Counted from the stretch's first letter, positions 35,994 to 49,484 are shown. The stretch: DNA of 64,000 nucleotides from Brachynemurus nebulosus (GCA_035578155.1 JAPWDM010000006.1:48849529-48913528), one strand, 5' to 3'. The notes: generated by a model not told the origin, from the sequence alone. Numbers and translations are program-made.

Positions 35994-36041
35994 TGCCTGA
36001 TACTTTGTTACAATTAATTTTATAAGCAATAGCTTCATCAG
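35994..36041 (-). ncRNA. Hammerhead-like tail motif, degenerate
   Basis: Minus strand: CTGATGA (36035-36041), one extra A, a 6-bp imperfect stem II (CTATTG with TAATTG), then GTAAC-AAA-GTA where GAAAC is expected, and TCAGGC. Core box 1 and the short stem III are recognisable, box 2 has one substitution and stem I does not pair, so it is probably dead. It abuts the 3' break of the LINE reverse-transcriptase remnant and may be a Penelope-like tail inserted there. Confidence 0.35.
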
Positions 36042-36047
36042 GTTTTA

Positions 36048-36895
<848 letters not shown>

Positions 36896-37091
36896 AGTAG
36901 TTGAAGTATAATTTTCTAATCTAGTTCTCAATCTAATCGGGCTGTATGTTCTATAGTTTCCACTTCTTTTTGTGAACCTTGTATCTGAAAACTCTCAATT
37001 TTTGGACACACAAAAAAACGTATTTAAATTTGTGTTTTAATCACTATGAACTTAATCTATTTATGCTAATTACACCATTTGATGTTGGCTA

Positions 37092-37092
<1 letters not shown>
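36896..37092. other. Spacer between LINE remnant and (TA)n array
   Basis: May include further upstream LINE sequence, but no conserved motif could be read. Confidence 0.35.

Positions 37093-37183
<91 letters not shown>
37093..37183. repeat. (TA)n microsatellite
   Basis: About 90 bp of uninterrupted TA. Confidence 0.95.
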
Positions 37184-37185
<2 letters not shown>

Positions 37186-37294
37186 CATATGTAGATAAGT
37201 ATAGGTATAAATACAGTATTTAATCTTTTTTTGTGTGTCCTAAAACATGTAGTTTTTGATATACGAGATTCACAAAGAGAAGTAACGATATTAA

Positions 37295-38167
37295 AGAGGA
37301 CCACTAGTGTGACGTTTTCAAAAAACTAGAAATTTTTTTTGCATGTTTTGATAGTCTATACCTTTAAAAATAACTTATTAAATTTTCAAGTGTATATCTC
37401 AAATAGTTTTTGAGTTACAGCCATCCGAAGACTGGATTCTGATTTTCATTGTTAACTTTGAGGTATTGAGAAATGTATGAGGGTTGATAGTTCAGGAGTT
37501 TCTGGACGTGGCTGCCAGTCACATGTTGTGGAGAAGCTAGACCCTGGCACATCTAAACGACTCATCTAGTTTTACTATGACCGCTTTAGTGAGTACATCG
37601 TAAATAATATTAGTAAAAATTTTCAGTGATTAAAACTAAACGGTAAAATTACGAAAAACTACATTCTTCAAATTTGCTGCAGTTATAATTCGAAAACAAA
37701 TCATTCGATCGATTTGATTCTTATTGCAGCTTCTTTTATATATATTTCTTCGTACCATGAACCTCCAGTTTTCCGATCGAATAAAAAATGTAATATTCGC
37801 AAGCCAAAAACCATCAAATTTTCGCGCAAAATTTGAAACTTTTTTTTAAAAACTCTGCCATTTTGTTAACTTTTCAACTTTTCTTTTCGATTGAGGTTCA
37901 CGGTACGGACCATACCTTTTAGTTTAATAGGCTTTTTGGTTTTTTTGATTTCAGGCAGTGTGAAGGCCGCTATCACTGCAGCAGTGGGGGAACTTTTTTT
38001 TGGAGCCTTGGGAGATCTTGAATAACTCACTGAATTTTCCATTTTTTGGTACAAAAATTTTATCATGAATTTGTTATATATCAATTAAAACATTCCATAT
38101 AGTAGTTTTCTTTAAAAAAATTCTCAAAAATCATCTTTTTTTCAGACGGTCACACTAGTGGTCCCCC
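37295..38167. mobile_element. TTAA-flanked TIR element, copy 2
   Basis: Same family and orientation as 1047-1940: ends AGAGGACCACTAGTGTGAC and GGGGGACCACTAGTGTGACC (right, reverse complement), with TTAA on the left and GTAA on the right, the latter fitting a mutated TTAA. Interior blocks such as TCTCAAATAGTTTTTGAGTT and TGGACGTGGCTGCCAGTCAC are shared. A minus-strand frame (37866-38084) runs open through a segment that is also present in copy 1, but the differences between copies do not look like those of a conserved protein. Confidence 0.8.
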
Positions 38168-38168
38168 G

Positions 38169-38649
38169 TAACTATTAATTCCAGGTCAGCTTTAAGAACC
38201 TCCGATAAAATTTGATCTGTCTCAGAAGTTCTCTTTTCTTTAAGTACGCAATGGCTTCTCTTATTTCCGCTCTTGATGGTGAACTGAAAGATGGTTCATA
38301 CTAGAGTAACTAGTATGAACTAGAATAGTATGCTAGTACTATTGGTTGCTACAAGCTTTCTCACTTTGATTAGAAGAGTGCCATATATTATATCTGTATA
38401 TATTTGTTTGCAATGTATATAAATTATATATATGCAGCTAAATTTACGTAAGTTTCAGATAATGTTACTACGCTTATTCGGTGTAAACCAAAACGAAACA
38501 TTGCTGTAAATATTTTTTATTTTGAGTGGCCAAGATTAGAACTCTTGTACCCACATATCTGGAGGGGAAGTTATAAATGAGTATGCAGCATAATAAAAAT
38601 TCAACGAGATAAACAAAACATATAACTACACAAACGCACATTCTTAATA
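38169..38649. other. AT-rich spacer
   Basis: Nothing recognised. Confidence 0.5.
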
Positions 38650-38652
38650 TAA

Positions 38653-39108
38653 AGACGGTTCTACACGATGCTACAAACACCTTCCAACATTGGACGTTCG
38701 ATGGTTCATCGCATCGTGTGGCCGTTGTTCGAACCTACGAGTGTCCAATGTCGAGCGTCAAACATTCACATTTGGCCATGTCCCGCTCGATGTCGGTATT
38801 CTTGCACCGAATCAAAGGGATGCTTCGAACGTTTGAAGGTCAATGTTGGTTGCGTTGGTTGGTTCGACTCAGCAGCTGCACGACTCGTTCATGTGAAGAG
38901 AGACCACATCAGTGTATAACGTTAGAGATAACATCAGACAGATAACAGCCTCGTCCACTGAGTACCAACACATCATCATTCGTATTGGATCAAACATTCG
39001 ATTCACCGTGTAGCAAATACATTCGTCGCACCAACTATCGAACTTAATTGCCTCAAACGTTCGATCGAACGTTGGAAGGAACGTTCGTAGCATCGTGTAG
39101 AACCCGCT
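38653..39108. mobile_element. PIF/Harbinger-like MITE (TAA duplication)
   Basis: Inverted ends AGACGGTTCTACACGATGCT and AGCGGGTTCTACACGATGCT (right, reverse complement) extend about 45 bp, through ACCTTCCAACATTGGACGTT-like sequence. TAA flanks both sides (38650-38652, 39109-39111). CGTTCGA words recur in both halves. The frames inside (38668-38919, 38718-38945, 38869-39150) overlap on both strands and reflect the repeat. No transposase. Confidence 0.8.
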
Positions 39109-39111
39109 TAA

Positions 39112-40460
39112 ACTGAATTTTTTTTTTGTTAGATTAAATACATTTAGCATAATATAATTGATTTTTTATTTTAATTTTGTTATAACATGACTATATGTTA
39201 TCACTATATAACGGAAAAATTAAACCCTTTTAGAATAAATAAGCGAGAAAACAGACTTTAATATCGTATAAATTTGAAATAGAATTTGTATTTTTTTTTC
39301 GGTACCTTGTTTAAAACAGTCCAGATGACAGGTGAATTGATCTTTAAAAATGTAAACATGATAATAAACACCATGTATACACAGGTTGTGAGTTGTTAAT
39401 AATGATATTTTAACATCTTTATTTACATTTGAATAGGGACCAACAAAAATGTTTACTTAAATTATAAGTATATAGTCTTATGATGTTACCGTTTAATATA
39501 TTCATATTGTACGACTAAAAATTATAATTTATTTTATATTTCAGATTATTTTCCAGTTCAGCTTTTAATGTTTTTATTCATTTTTTAACAATATCCAAAA
39601 AAGTCAATTGGAATATATAAGTTATTAGTAATAGGTTAAAAAAAAAGCTTGAAAACGGTCCAATTTAAGTTCAGTATATTGTTAAGAAATTTAGGTTACT
39701 ACATATTTATTAGAGGTCGGTTAAATGTTATTATCCTAAATCGGTTCTTTTTACGGCAGTTTACGATAGCGAAGTCGTTTTCATAGTTATAATAGTAACT
39801 ATGAAAATACAAAATAACTCGATAAATAAACAAAAATACTCGATCAGTTTCATAAACTATACTAGTCAAGCGGATGAAATTAAAAATTCGAAATATGAGA
39901 AGTAAATACTATGGATTAAGACATAGACATACTCAAAAATCCAGCCTTATAAAGATGAAGTAACCTACTTTAGATTTTCGAACAATTTTTATATTTAAAA
40001 ACAATAATTTACAGTTTTAAAAAATAAAGTCACCAAGTGCGTGGTAAACACGCATTATGCCAGCATTTCGTGTTCAATAGCCAGAGTTCTTAAGCATACA
40101 ATAGAAAAAACGGCAAGATATGATACAGAAAGTGACCAAATTTAACTATACATATATGTAATATTTGTTTTTCGTCGTTCAAAACAATGTTGGTTTATTT
40201 GGAATACGTCAATAAAGTCATCTAGGAAAACGGATGTTTCATTTTTAAAGATGTCTAGAGGTATTTATGAAAGACATTAATCCTGAAATACATCGTACAT
40301 CCTGAAAATCAAATGGTATTTCACGGCTTCTTCTCTTATTAACTTTATTAAAATTAGACCTTTTCTATATACATAAATTAACTATTTTAATGTTTTCAAA
40401 TTTCTTTTAATTTCTTAAATAATGAATCTGTAGTTTGTTCTATCCGTAACTTTCATGTTA
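39112..40460. other. AT-rich stretch, possibly 5' part of a broken element
   Basis: No coding exon could be read. AATAGGGACCAA at 39439 is the inverse of TTGGTCCCTATT at 43850; if these are TIRs, an element of about 4.4 kb spans this stretch and the transposase-like tail at 42684. The match is short and the idea is weak. Confidence 0.3.
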
Positions 40461-41612
40461 GTCTATTTCAGGAGTTCCCAAACTTTTTAGACCCGCGGAG
40501 GCCTTAAGGTAAAAAAGGTATCTTTGCTCCTAAAAACTGAATTTTTTTAAAAAGTTCCCCAAATTTTATAAAAAAAAAACTAGTAAGTGTCTCGTATTTC
40601 ATTATTTTTCCTGAAGAAATATAACTGACGAAAAAAATAAACAATTTCACAGTCACTCTTTCTTTTACATTATAACATATCGCGTCACCTGTTTATAACA
40701 ATTTAGTTAAATGATCACGAATAATTATCAATTGAATTAGCAACACAGGTACAATATTTTGTATATTAACATAAAATTTTTGGTAAAAATTCATTTGTGG
40801 ACCTCATTTTTTTAAAAAAAAAGTTACGAGGTTTTTGCTGTTATATAAAAACAAAGAATTGAAGTTACGAGGTTTGTGTTGTAGAAACCAAAAAAAAACA
40901 TTTGAGTTACGAGGTTTGTGTTGGAAAAGAAAATTTTTTAGTAGTAACGAAAATTTATTTATTTTTTTATTAGTTTATAATAAGGCACATTAAGCTGTAA
41001 TTTTACTTAACTTAATCGGTACTTTAAATTACAAGTGAATATAAAAAAAATTTATAAACTTTAATGTTTTTAAAACTTTAGAAACAGATGTAACACTTTT
41101 TATTTAAATAAGATAGCCCTTGCAACTCAATATCTTTTGAGTAAACTTAACTAAAAATTATGAATAAATAAAAAATATAAATTATTATTCATAAGGAATA
41201 TTTTCATAAAAATAGTGATAATCTATTGGAAGAGAATTCTTAAGACTTTGTAAATGATCAAACTTTATCTTCACGATATTAAGGCTTTGTTTGAATAAGT
41301 TTGTTATTTAAGTTATGAATAACTTTAAGTTATTCAGTTCTTTCATAATAGTAGGATTTTTACACTCTGGTAACATTGTTCAAGAGTCGGTTAAATTTAG
41401 TGTGTACAAGATTTGGTCATTTGTACAATCTGCTATTAATGTTATTATACTGTTTATCAAAAAAGAATTTACTTATTTATAATTTATAAACTTATCATTT
41501 TGTCGAAAAAGCAATACGAAGCAAACTCGGCTGTAACGCCTGTAATTAACACACTCTCATCTAGTAACATAACAGTAATTAAGTCATCTATCCTCGGTCA
41601 GTCTATAGACAG

Positions 41613-41774
41613 CCTGTACACGATCAATAATATTGTCAGTATTTCGAAATATTGACAGTATTCTAATTGTGTATTGACAATATTAAAGTATTCACATATA
41701 GAATTTATATTATAATAATATTGATTCATTATTTTTATCAGTAAATACTGACAGTATTACAGATCGCGTGCAGG
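41613..41774. mobile_element. 162-bp MITE
   Basis: Ends CCTGTACACGATC and CCTGCACGCGATC (right, reverse complement) continue into inverted ATATTGTCAGTATTT / ATACTGTCAGTATTT blocks. The centre is AT-rich. No clear target duplication was found. Confidence 0.6.
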
Positions 41775-41876
41775 TCACCAATTACACAGTGTGTATATAA
41801 TGCATTTGAAAGCGTATGGCGTCTATGGTATGTCGCTTGAATTTGATAGTACATTATTTAAAATTTTCTTTTATTT

Positions 41877-42207
41877 CATTCACACCAGACCATTTTTAGT
41901 GTTTAATGATTAGTGATTACTTGATTAGTTGTAAGCAGCAAGGACGCATAGTAGTAAGTATGTAGATATCACTAAATTCGCACTAACACCTTAACGGTCA
42001 TTGATGGTGATCAGCATCATGTCAATCTTGACTAACTGAAACAGTGCGCTGTACAGCGTCAGTAAATCTATATAGTGTACTAGTTGTCAAAATATTAGTT
42101 TGGCGTTTCATCTTTACTCCTAATGACCGTCAAAGAATTAAAAATAATGCGTTCTACTCGATACTTATCATTAATCACTAAATATTAAACGGTCCGGTGT
42201 GAACGAG
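41877..42207. mobile_element. ~330-bp MITE
   Basis: TTCACACCAGACC with TTTAGTG...ATTAGTGATTA on the left is mirrored by TTCACACCGGACC and TTTAGTGATTAATG (reverse complement) on the right, giving inverted ends of about 40 bp. An inner pair, AACGGTCATTGATGG (about 41993) and CTAATGACCGTC (about 42120), is also inverted. Exact edges and duplication are uncertain. Confidence 0.6.
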
Positions 42208-42683
42208 ACATCATTTTGTATTTACAACTACTGTTCTATTTATAAATATTTTTAAAATTTACTGGTAACAAATATTTAAGTTTAATTTAATGATTTTTTT
42301 TGAATAGCGACAAACTAGGGAGATATGAGTTATTCTCGTTTCGAAATTTTTAATAGTGGAGTTACGAGGTTTGCTCTTCACGATTTTTTGACGTCATTTA
42401 TTTGCTAAGGGTTACGCGCTTTGTGTCATCAATGCGTGTATATTTAACGTATCGAATAAGATCTAAAAGTCATTTTGGCCCAAAATGGAGTTACGAGGTT
42501 TGATTATGTAGGTGACGATATCTTCCTTCAACATTTACATTATTTATATTTTAGCGAGGCAGCCGCGGCACCCTTATAATTCTTGACGGCGCCCAGTTTG
42601 GGAGCCCTGGTCTATTTTATTCAATTACATTTATATTATATCTTTTTGTTTTGGAATTTTATTTTCCAACCTTTTTAGATAAA

Positions 42684-43259
42684 TCCAGATGATGTAAGCA
42701 TGGAGATGAAAGGAAACGATAAATTAACGGGGTGTGACGATTTCTCTTTTGCTAATGACCAGATGGATCAAAACGATCAATTTGAAGACAATGTTTTTGT
42801 CTTTGAGGTCGATAATAACGGATATTTAGTGGCCGTGAATAACTATAACCTTATAAGTGATTGGAAAAATAATAAAAACATTTTAAATGAAAACTTGAGC
42901 AACGATGTATCTGAACCCGATCAAGAAGTTGATAAAGAAAAAAACATTAATTAACAGTCGAGTTCACAATCATCAATTTCTACACCTTCAGATATATCTT
43001 CTCCAATTAGAAAAGCATTAATTTGACTTGGTGAAAGAAAACAACAAAAACGACAACGCAAAACCGAAAAAATACCCGCAGTACTCACATCAGATGTGTG
43101 GGTAGAATATTATAATTTAAAAATTAATGAAGAAAAAAAACTAGAAGAACACAAAAAATTAAAACGAGAAATAAAACTAAGAAAGATGCAATTGATAGAA
43201 GTAGCTAAAACAACCGGGATTCGGAAAAAGAATCCGAAAATCAAAGGCAAAAATGGATA
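42684..43259 (+). pseudogene. C-terminal exon of an unknown, probably transposon-encoded protein
   Basis: After a pyrimidine tract ending in TTTTTAG (an acceptor-like site at about 42679) one frame stays aligned for about 190 codons with only two stops (TAA at 42952 and a TGA at about 43024). It reads an acidic region (MEMKGNDKLTGCDD...), a Ser-rich linker QSSSQSSISTPSDISSPIRK, then KTEKIPAVLTSDVWVEYYNL and a Lys/Glu-rich probable coiled coil, ending RKKNPKIKGKNG. The pattern of short aromatic motif plus charged helix resembles the C-terminal tail of some pogo/jerky-like transposases, but this is impression only. The catalytic part is not present here. Confidence 0.45.
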
Positions 43260-43261
43260 AA

Positions 43262-43966
43262 AAAAAAATAGTATAAATTAATTTTAAAGAATTGAATAAA
43301 ATGTTTTGGACTATTATTTTCAATAAATCCTTAAAAATATTGACTTTTATTTATTTTATGTCACTTTTGAATTAACTTCAACTTATCTGTTGCAATCAAA
43401 TTGACGGTCATTAACTAGGACATTAGTGAGGTCAGAAATTAGGACATTAAGTTTTTTTAGGGTCAATAACTGGGGCAAATACACATCGTTTTTAAAAATT
43501 TTTTTTTAAAAATAATAAAATTACTTGATACACTTTGTAAATGATTTATTTTGTTCTAAGGTCAATTTTCGTCCTATATTTCTATTTCATGTTCCTTTCT
43601 ATACAGTAATTTTAGATCAAATTATCATAAAATGCTTCGCTTTTCCTTAAAAGGTCAGAAACTAGAACAATTACCTTAATAATATTAGTTGAAAATTTAA
43701 TTATCAAAAAATGCATTTTAATATCAAACAGTTTTGACATTTAAATAAATAATATAATATCGAAAATATGTAATAAAAGAATAGTTATCTATGTCTGACA
43801 CAAATTTTTTTTTCAATCTGACACCAAATGGCAATAATGTCGGCAAACTTGGTCCCTATTTTATTATTCAAATGTAGTGCTTTAAGTAGCAATAAACAGA
43901 TGACACTTGTTTGAGCAAAAATTATCAAAATATTATTAGATAGGTATTTATTTTTGACATTTGCCT
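43262..43966. repeat. 3' flank with four GGTCA..AACTAGGACA motifs
   Basis: Direct variants of one motif start at 43406 (GGTCATTAACTAGGACATTA), 43430 (GGTCAGAAATTAGGACATTA), 43461 (GGTCAATAACTGGGGCAAAT) and 43653 (GGTCAGAAACTAGAACAATT). They follow the transposase-like exon and look like subterminal repeats of its element, whose end might be the GGCAAACTTGGTCCCTATT at 43841. The rest is AT-rich and unassigned. Confidence 0.5.
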
Positions 43967-44079
43967 TCAGTGCTGTCAGTTATATATTTTTCAAAGTGGA
44001 GTCAAGTTTCAAGCAGTGTTTAATACTAAAATTAGCCTTTAATTTGTTATTATTATTAATAATATTATAATTTGCAACC
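43967..44079 (+). repeat. 113-bp direct repeat, left copy
   Basis: Starts TCAGTGCTGTCAGTTATATA and ends TAATTTGCAACC. I compared it base by base with 45431-45543 and found no difference. Flanks before and after differ immediately. Confidence 0.95.
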
Positions 44080-45430
44080 CTTTTTCTTCATTTAATAAAA
44101 AGATAAGAAAAAAGATAACATATATCCTGTGCTAGCTCCGCAATTAAACATATTATCAACGCCTGTATATTTTTCGCCTTTGTCTATATTTCTAAGAATA
44201 TAAATTCATAAAAATGAATTCATAACAATGAATTTAAAAAAAAACACTCTTATCACAGCATTCTATGCATAGAGAATTTCCGATTACAAAAATTATTTTT
44301 TCTCGGAAATCAATTTACAAATAATAATATATCAAAACCTTCTTTATGTGAAATTTGCCCCTCTTTTCGATGGTGCTAGATACATTTATATCGGTAGAAC
44401 TGAAAAAATAAAGCCATTTTTTTTATATCAGAACCTACTTTATATTCTATAAGAAAACAAAAGTTCGGGGTTATAACTCATAAACGAGTGGTTATAGAAA
44501 GACTCGAAGAAAATATTTTGCCCGATGATTTCATAGTAAATTATTGTCTGACATTAGAACTAATACTTAAGGTAATTTATGCATTTCCCAACCTTAATTT
44601 AAAAAATATTACAAAATTTTTCGAGATTATTTTTTAAGATAGACATACTATATTATGTATCAATAGAAAGAGGAAAAAAAGTTCCATTAACTGTACCAAA
44701 ATCTATTTCACGTTTCGTAAGAAAAACAAGGTTCGCGGTCATACCTCAAAAATAGACAGTTACTGAAAAATTTTAAGAAAATATTCAAATTCTACATAAG
44801 AAGTTGGTATTAGAATTTGCAGATGAAAATAACTAAATTCTTATCAGTAAGAAATTATTGGAAGAAAAAGAAATTTGGATATATGGCAATCGCTCCTTAA
44901 CTATTGGGAAGTTTGCACCACTCTACTGGAAAGGGCAGAATAACCTTTGCTGCGCCTGCTAGTATCTTTTATATATTTTTGTTACATAGATCTTAACGGA
45001 CAAGGTAGGATCTCAGTAATAAATTTAATATTTCACGGGGGGCGATAGTTTGTCCCTGGGGCCCTTGATTTCTCTCCACGGCCCTGCTCATAAGTACCAT
45101 AGAAAGAAAAAAATGCTACGTGTCTGAAGTTTTAGCAAACATTGACACGATGTTATTATAATTTCGTAGAGTTGCTTTCGCTCTACGAAATGCTAAAAAA
45201 GAAGAAATTTAATATGTTAATTTGAGCTGAAAATTATTTATATTTTTTTGAAAATTCATTTATATTTAAGTACAGAATTTGACTAGCCTGTCTGGAAATT
45301 TATTTAAATACGTTTTTTTGTTTACTTTCGTTATAATCAGGAAACCCTGAAAATTAAATATATTTGTAGTTAAAAATTTATAATTAGTTTCAGAAATATG
45401 CTATGTTTACATAAGGATTTAAGCTTTTGG
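44080..45430. other. 1.35-kb segment between identical direct repeats
   Basis: No gene recognised. Two diverged units with GTAAGAAAA.CAA.GTTCG.GGT.ATA lie near 44450 and 44718. CTTTGCTGCGCCTGCTAG followed by T at 44947-44966 resembles a Helitron-type end. GGGGCCCTTGATTTCTCTCC through CGGCCCTG (45059-45086) looks like a hAT right end (CAGGGCCG inward). No partner ends were found. Confidence 0.4.
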
Positions 45431-45543
45431 TCAGTGCTGTCAGTTATATATTTTTCAAAGTGGAGTCAAGTTTCAAGCAGTGTTTAATACTAAAATTAGC
45501 CTTTAATTTGTTATTATTATTAATAATATTATAATTTGCAACC
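45431..45543 (+). repeat. 113-bp direct repeat, right copy
   Basis: Identical to 43967-44079 and in the same orientation, 1464 bp away. In an AT-rich, decayed neighbourhood, complete identity points to a recent event: short LTRs, a recent duplication, or gene conversion. Confidence 0.95.
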
Positions 45544-46489
45544 TTACATGAATTACAAAAGCCAGAGATTCAAAGTTTTTATTTTATATGACATTTTCCT
45601 CCAAAACGTCATTTCTTAACACATTGATAGTCATAATCTATAATGACGAAACGTTCAACTGGTACACTATTTTGATAACTAAGGCACTCTATATAGAATT
45701 GTTGACGTGGTACAGCGTTGCGTCGCAGTTAATCAGGTTTCACTTCACGCAATACAGCGTCCATGACCATCTACATATTATGTATTATAAAATATTTTTT
45801 ATTGCTTCTAAAATATTTCGTAGGTATATTATATTATATGTGTAGGTATTCATAAACACATTACTTTGAATCAAATCTACTGTACCACAAAAAGATTTCA
45901 CATTTTATAGTTAATCAAATACAATTATATGCATTAATTATCGAAGTTTGTATATCTGATCAAATTTCCTGTAATAAATTTATTGTAATTTTTGTCAAAA
46001 TAAGTTTGGTTTCCTATTAAATTTCGTTTGAATGTTTAGTGTTTAAATTTTAACAATTTTAACGACATAATATACTTATACAGCCAATTCAGTTTATTGG
46101 AATTTTTATTCACCAACAATTCGTTTAATTAATCTTCCATAAAATGGAAAACGATGGGAAGATTTCAAATGAATGGTTGACCTTAATTACTTGTTACTAA
46201 TATAGTATGATATTTTATTAAAACTGTTATATATCAAGAGTCCGTTACAATAAAAATAAAATTTATATAGTAATTTTGTGAGAAATATACAAAGTAAAAA
46301 TATATATTTCGTTAAAAGTAGCTTTACTTAAGTTAAAAGTTTTGAAGTCATTATTCAATTAATATTGATTAAATTACCATGAAATAATTTCCGTTGATCT
46401 AGGACTTTTGTTAGTTGCATAAAATAACGAAATTTAATACATAATCTAATGACAAAAAATTTCTATTATCGCCACAATAGTCGAAATGT
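45544..46489. other. AT-rich stretch, no gene
   Basis: A frame of 85 codons at 45588-45845 has no recognisable domain and unremarkable composition. Nothing else seen. Confidence 0.45.
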
Positions 46490-47040
46490 GAAATTTTCAA
46501 AAAATCAAATTTGAATTACTCCTAGAACTCTATGAATATAAGTATTTACGAAATGGTCGGAAGATATGGAAATTAGATACCTATAATTAATATGACTATT
46601 TTAGAATTGTTTAGAAAGCCAGTAAATCATTATAAAGACCGGACTTTATATCGAGTTTTCCAAGGAAGTAATTTTGTATAGAAATTTAGATTGTTTAGCA
46701 AAGCAAAGTGCGAAGCACTATAAAAAAGGGAATCTGTTTGGAATTTCAGAATATCAAATTTAAAAATAGTTAAACTTACAATACAGATAGCTCAGTGAAA
46801 CTGTAAAGAAGAGCTAGTTTATTCAAAAAAATTGTTCTCTAGGGTTTTGAGGCTTAAAAAAGGGGCCAAAATTGAATTACTCTTAAATTTATTCATCTGT
46901 ATATCTACGGGAAGACCTCGTGAAGTGTAAATTAGATACAATATTAATATCACTACTTTAGCGTTGTTTGGTAAACGAAGCGAAACATAAGAAACTGGCA
47001 TGAACAGAATTTCGGAATATCTAGTTTAAAAGTAATTTGA
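46490..47040 (+). repeat. Two diverged units of a dispersed repeat
   Basis: Unit 1 (about 46490-46760) and unit 2 (about 46860-47040) share TTGAATTACTC-type starts, AAATTAGATAC..TA.TAATAT.ACTA, a GTTTGGTAAACGAAGCGAA/GTTTAGCAAAGCAAAGTGCGAAG block and TTTC.GAATATC.A.TTTAAA. A third copy is at 33890-34110. Element class unknown. Confidence 0.5.
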
Positions 47041-48109
47041 TTGATAGTAAAAATAATTCTGTTTTATTTCAGTCAAAACTTTTAATCTGTACAGCTGAAT
47101 CTGAAATTAAAAAGGAAATTTATATCACGCAATTGAAATGCGTTTAAATAATTCCTTTTTGAGATGACTAGATGAACTAGTCACTATATTCGATCAAAAT
47201 GCAAGTACAATGCATATAGGAAGATATTTGTGCATTGTTTTGTAATATCTGAAAGTATGTATTTATACGTTATTTAAGATTTATTTAACATTTTCTTTTC
47301 GTTGCTCAAATAAATAAATATCTTACTTAATAAAATAATGATATGGGTAATATATGTATTGTGTACTTAGAATAAGAATACCTTGGAATAAGTTGGTTTG
47401 TAAATATTGTGAAAGTTTTGTTGGAATTGTTATATTTTTGCAATAAACATCGATCTTACTTTGCTCGCTTTAATTGGTATACATTGAGCATACATGTTTA
47501 GTATGTGTGTATGTTCCAACTTTAAGTTGTACTATTGTCGAAAAAAGTAAATTAACCACTGATTTTAGACTAATTCTGTAAAAGTGTAAACGCAATATCT
47601 GTATTTTCAAAAAAATAAAATGAAATAAAGGGTTGCAAGGATGTCACTTTTTAATTTTTATAATGTCTATATTATAATGCATACGGTTTAAAATTCAGTG
47701 TCACAGTAGTGGTGGAAGCGCTGGAAACGCTAGTTATTCATTACAACCAATTTCAATAAGAATTTGACGATATTTGTTGACTCTAACGAGAAATAAAGAC
47801 TACAGTTGGGTATATAGTGTTAAAATTACTTTGTCGACAACTGTTTCACATATGGATGCTATACAGATTTACGTTTTTACCATATAAAATATATAATAAA
47901 TAAATGTTTATTTTGTTTTATGTGTAATTTATCTAAATTTATATAAGCTTTAACTTTGGGTATGCGTGTATTTTAATGAACTTGTTCAAACATACTGTAC
48001 GGAAGAGTAGATCAGTGGCGGTATGAAAGAAAATTCCAGTGCGAATTTAACTACTGATATACTCATACGTTAGAAATATGATTTATACAAGTAACTACGA
48101 AACACTTTT
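47041..48109. other. AT-rich stretch, no gene
   Basis: No gene, RNA or bounded repeat recognised. Confidence 0.5.
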
Positions 48110-48112
48110 TTA

Positions 48113-48507
48113 GGGTGCGTTTAGACTACGACACTATACAGCGTACACTCGGTGTATACACCGAGTGTCTATGTGTGCATACGAGTGCCTCTAATTGCAA
48201 CATTTATTGCGAACATCATAATTAGTGTCGAATAAGTGGCTGTGTGAACACGTTGTGTTCAAGTGTCTCTTGTGATTAATAAGTTTTCAAACAGATTCGA
48301 CACTTCCATACACTCACAGAAGAGAGATGGATTCAGGATGATCGAGTAGGTACTAGCTGTTTCATTCTTAAATTTTTTTTGCGTGTGAATAGCTCGGACA
48401 CAAATTCTGTACATTTATGTACCGGCACTATCCAGACAAAAAATTTGTTAAATGTGAACAGTAAAGAAATTTACGTTTGACATTTGTGTCGTAGTCTAAA
48501 CTAGGCT
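48113..48507. mobile_element. PIF/Harbinger-like MITE (TTA duplication)
   Basis: Inverted TTTAGACTACGACAC blocks stand 7 bp inside each end (GGGTGCG on the left, AGCCTAG on the right, reverse complement). TTA adjoins both ends (48110-48112, 48508-48510). The left half contains a short palindromic CACTCGGTGTATACACCGAGTG. The element has no coding region. Confidence 0.7.
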
Positions 48508-48520
48508 TTATATCTAGAAC

Positions 48521-49256
<736 letters not shown>

Positions 49257-49257
49257 A

Positions 49258-49484
<227 letters not shown>

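Larger units (their letters stand above)
40823..42504 (+). repeat. Six direct GTTACGAGGTTTG motifs near both ends of the hAT-type element
   Basis: Copies start at 40823, 40864, 40906 (left cluster) and 42361, 42411 (variant GTTACGCGCTTTG), 42490 (right cluster), all in the same orientation. Most are preceded by GA or GGA. They bracket about 1.4 kb. They could be subterminal transposase-binding repeats of a further nested element or of the hAT-type host element. Confidence 0.7.
40469..42609. mobile_element. 2.1-kb hAT-type element (8-bp duplication)
   Basis: The left end CAGGAGTTCCCAAACTTTTT and right end (reverse complement) CAGGGCTCCCAAACTGGGCG have the CAG..G.TCCCAAACT form common in hAT termini, and the exact 8-bp sequence GTCTATTT lies on both sides (40461-40468, 42610-42617). 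No hAT transposase could be read. It contains two smaller TIR elements (41613-41774, 41877-42207) and six direct GTTACGAGGTTTG motifs near its two ends. It lies just upstream of the acceptor-like site of the transposase-like remnant at 42684, so it may have landed in an intron of that element. Confidence 0.85.

Noticed and set aside
39439..43862. A single 4.4-kb element bounded by GGGACCAA inverted ends
   Set aside because: The match is only about 8-12 bp and no target duplication or internal coding on the left supports it; kept as a possibility only.
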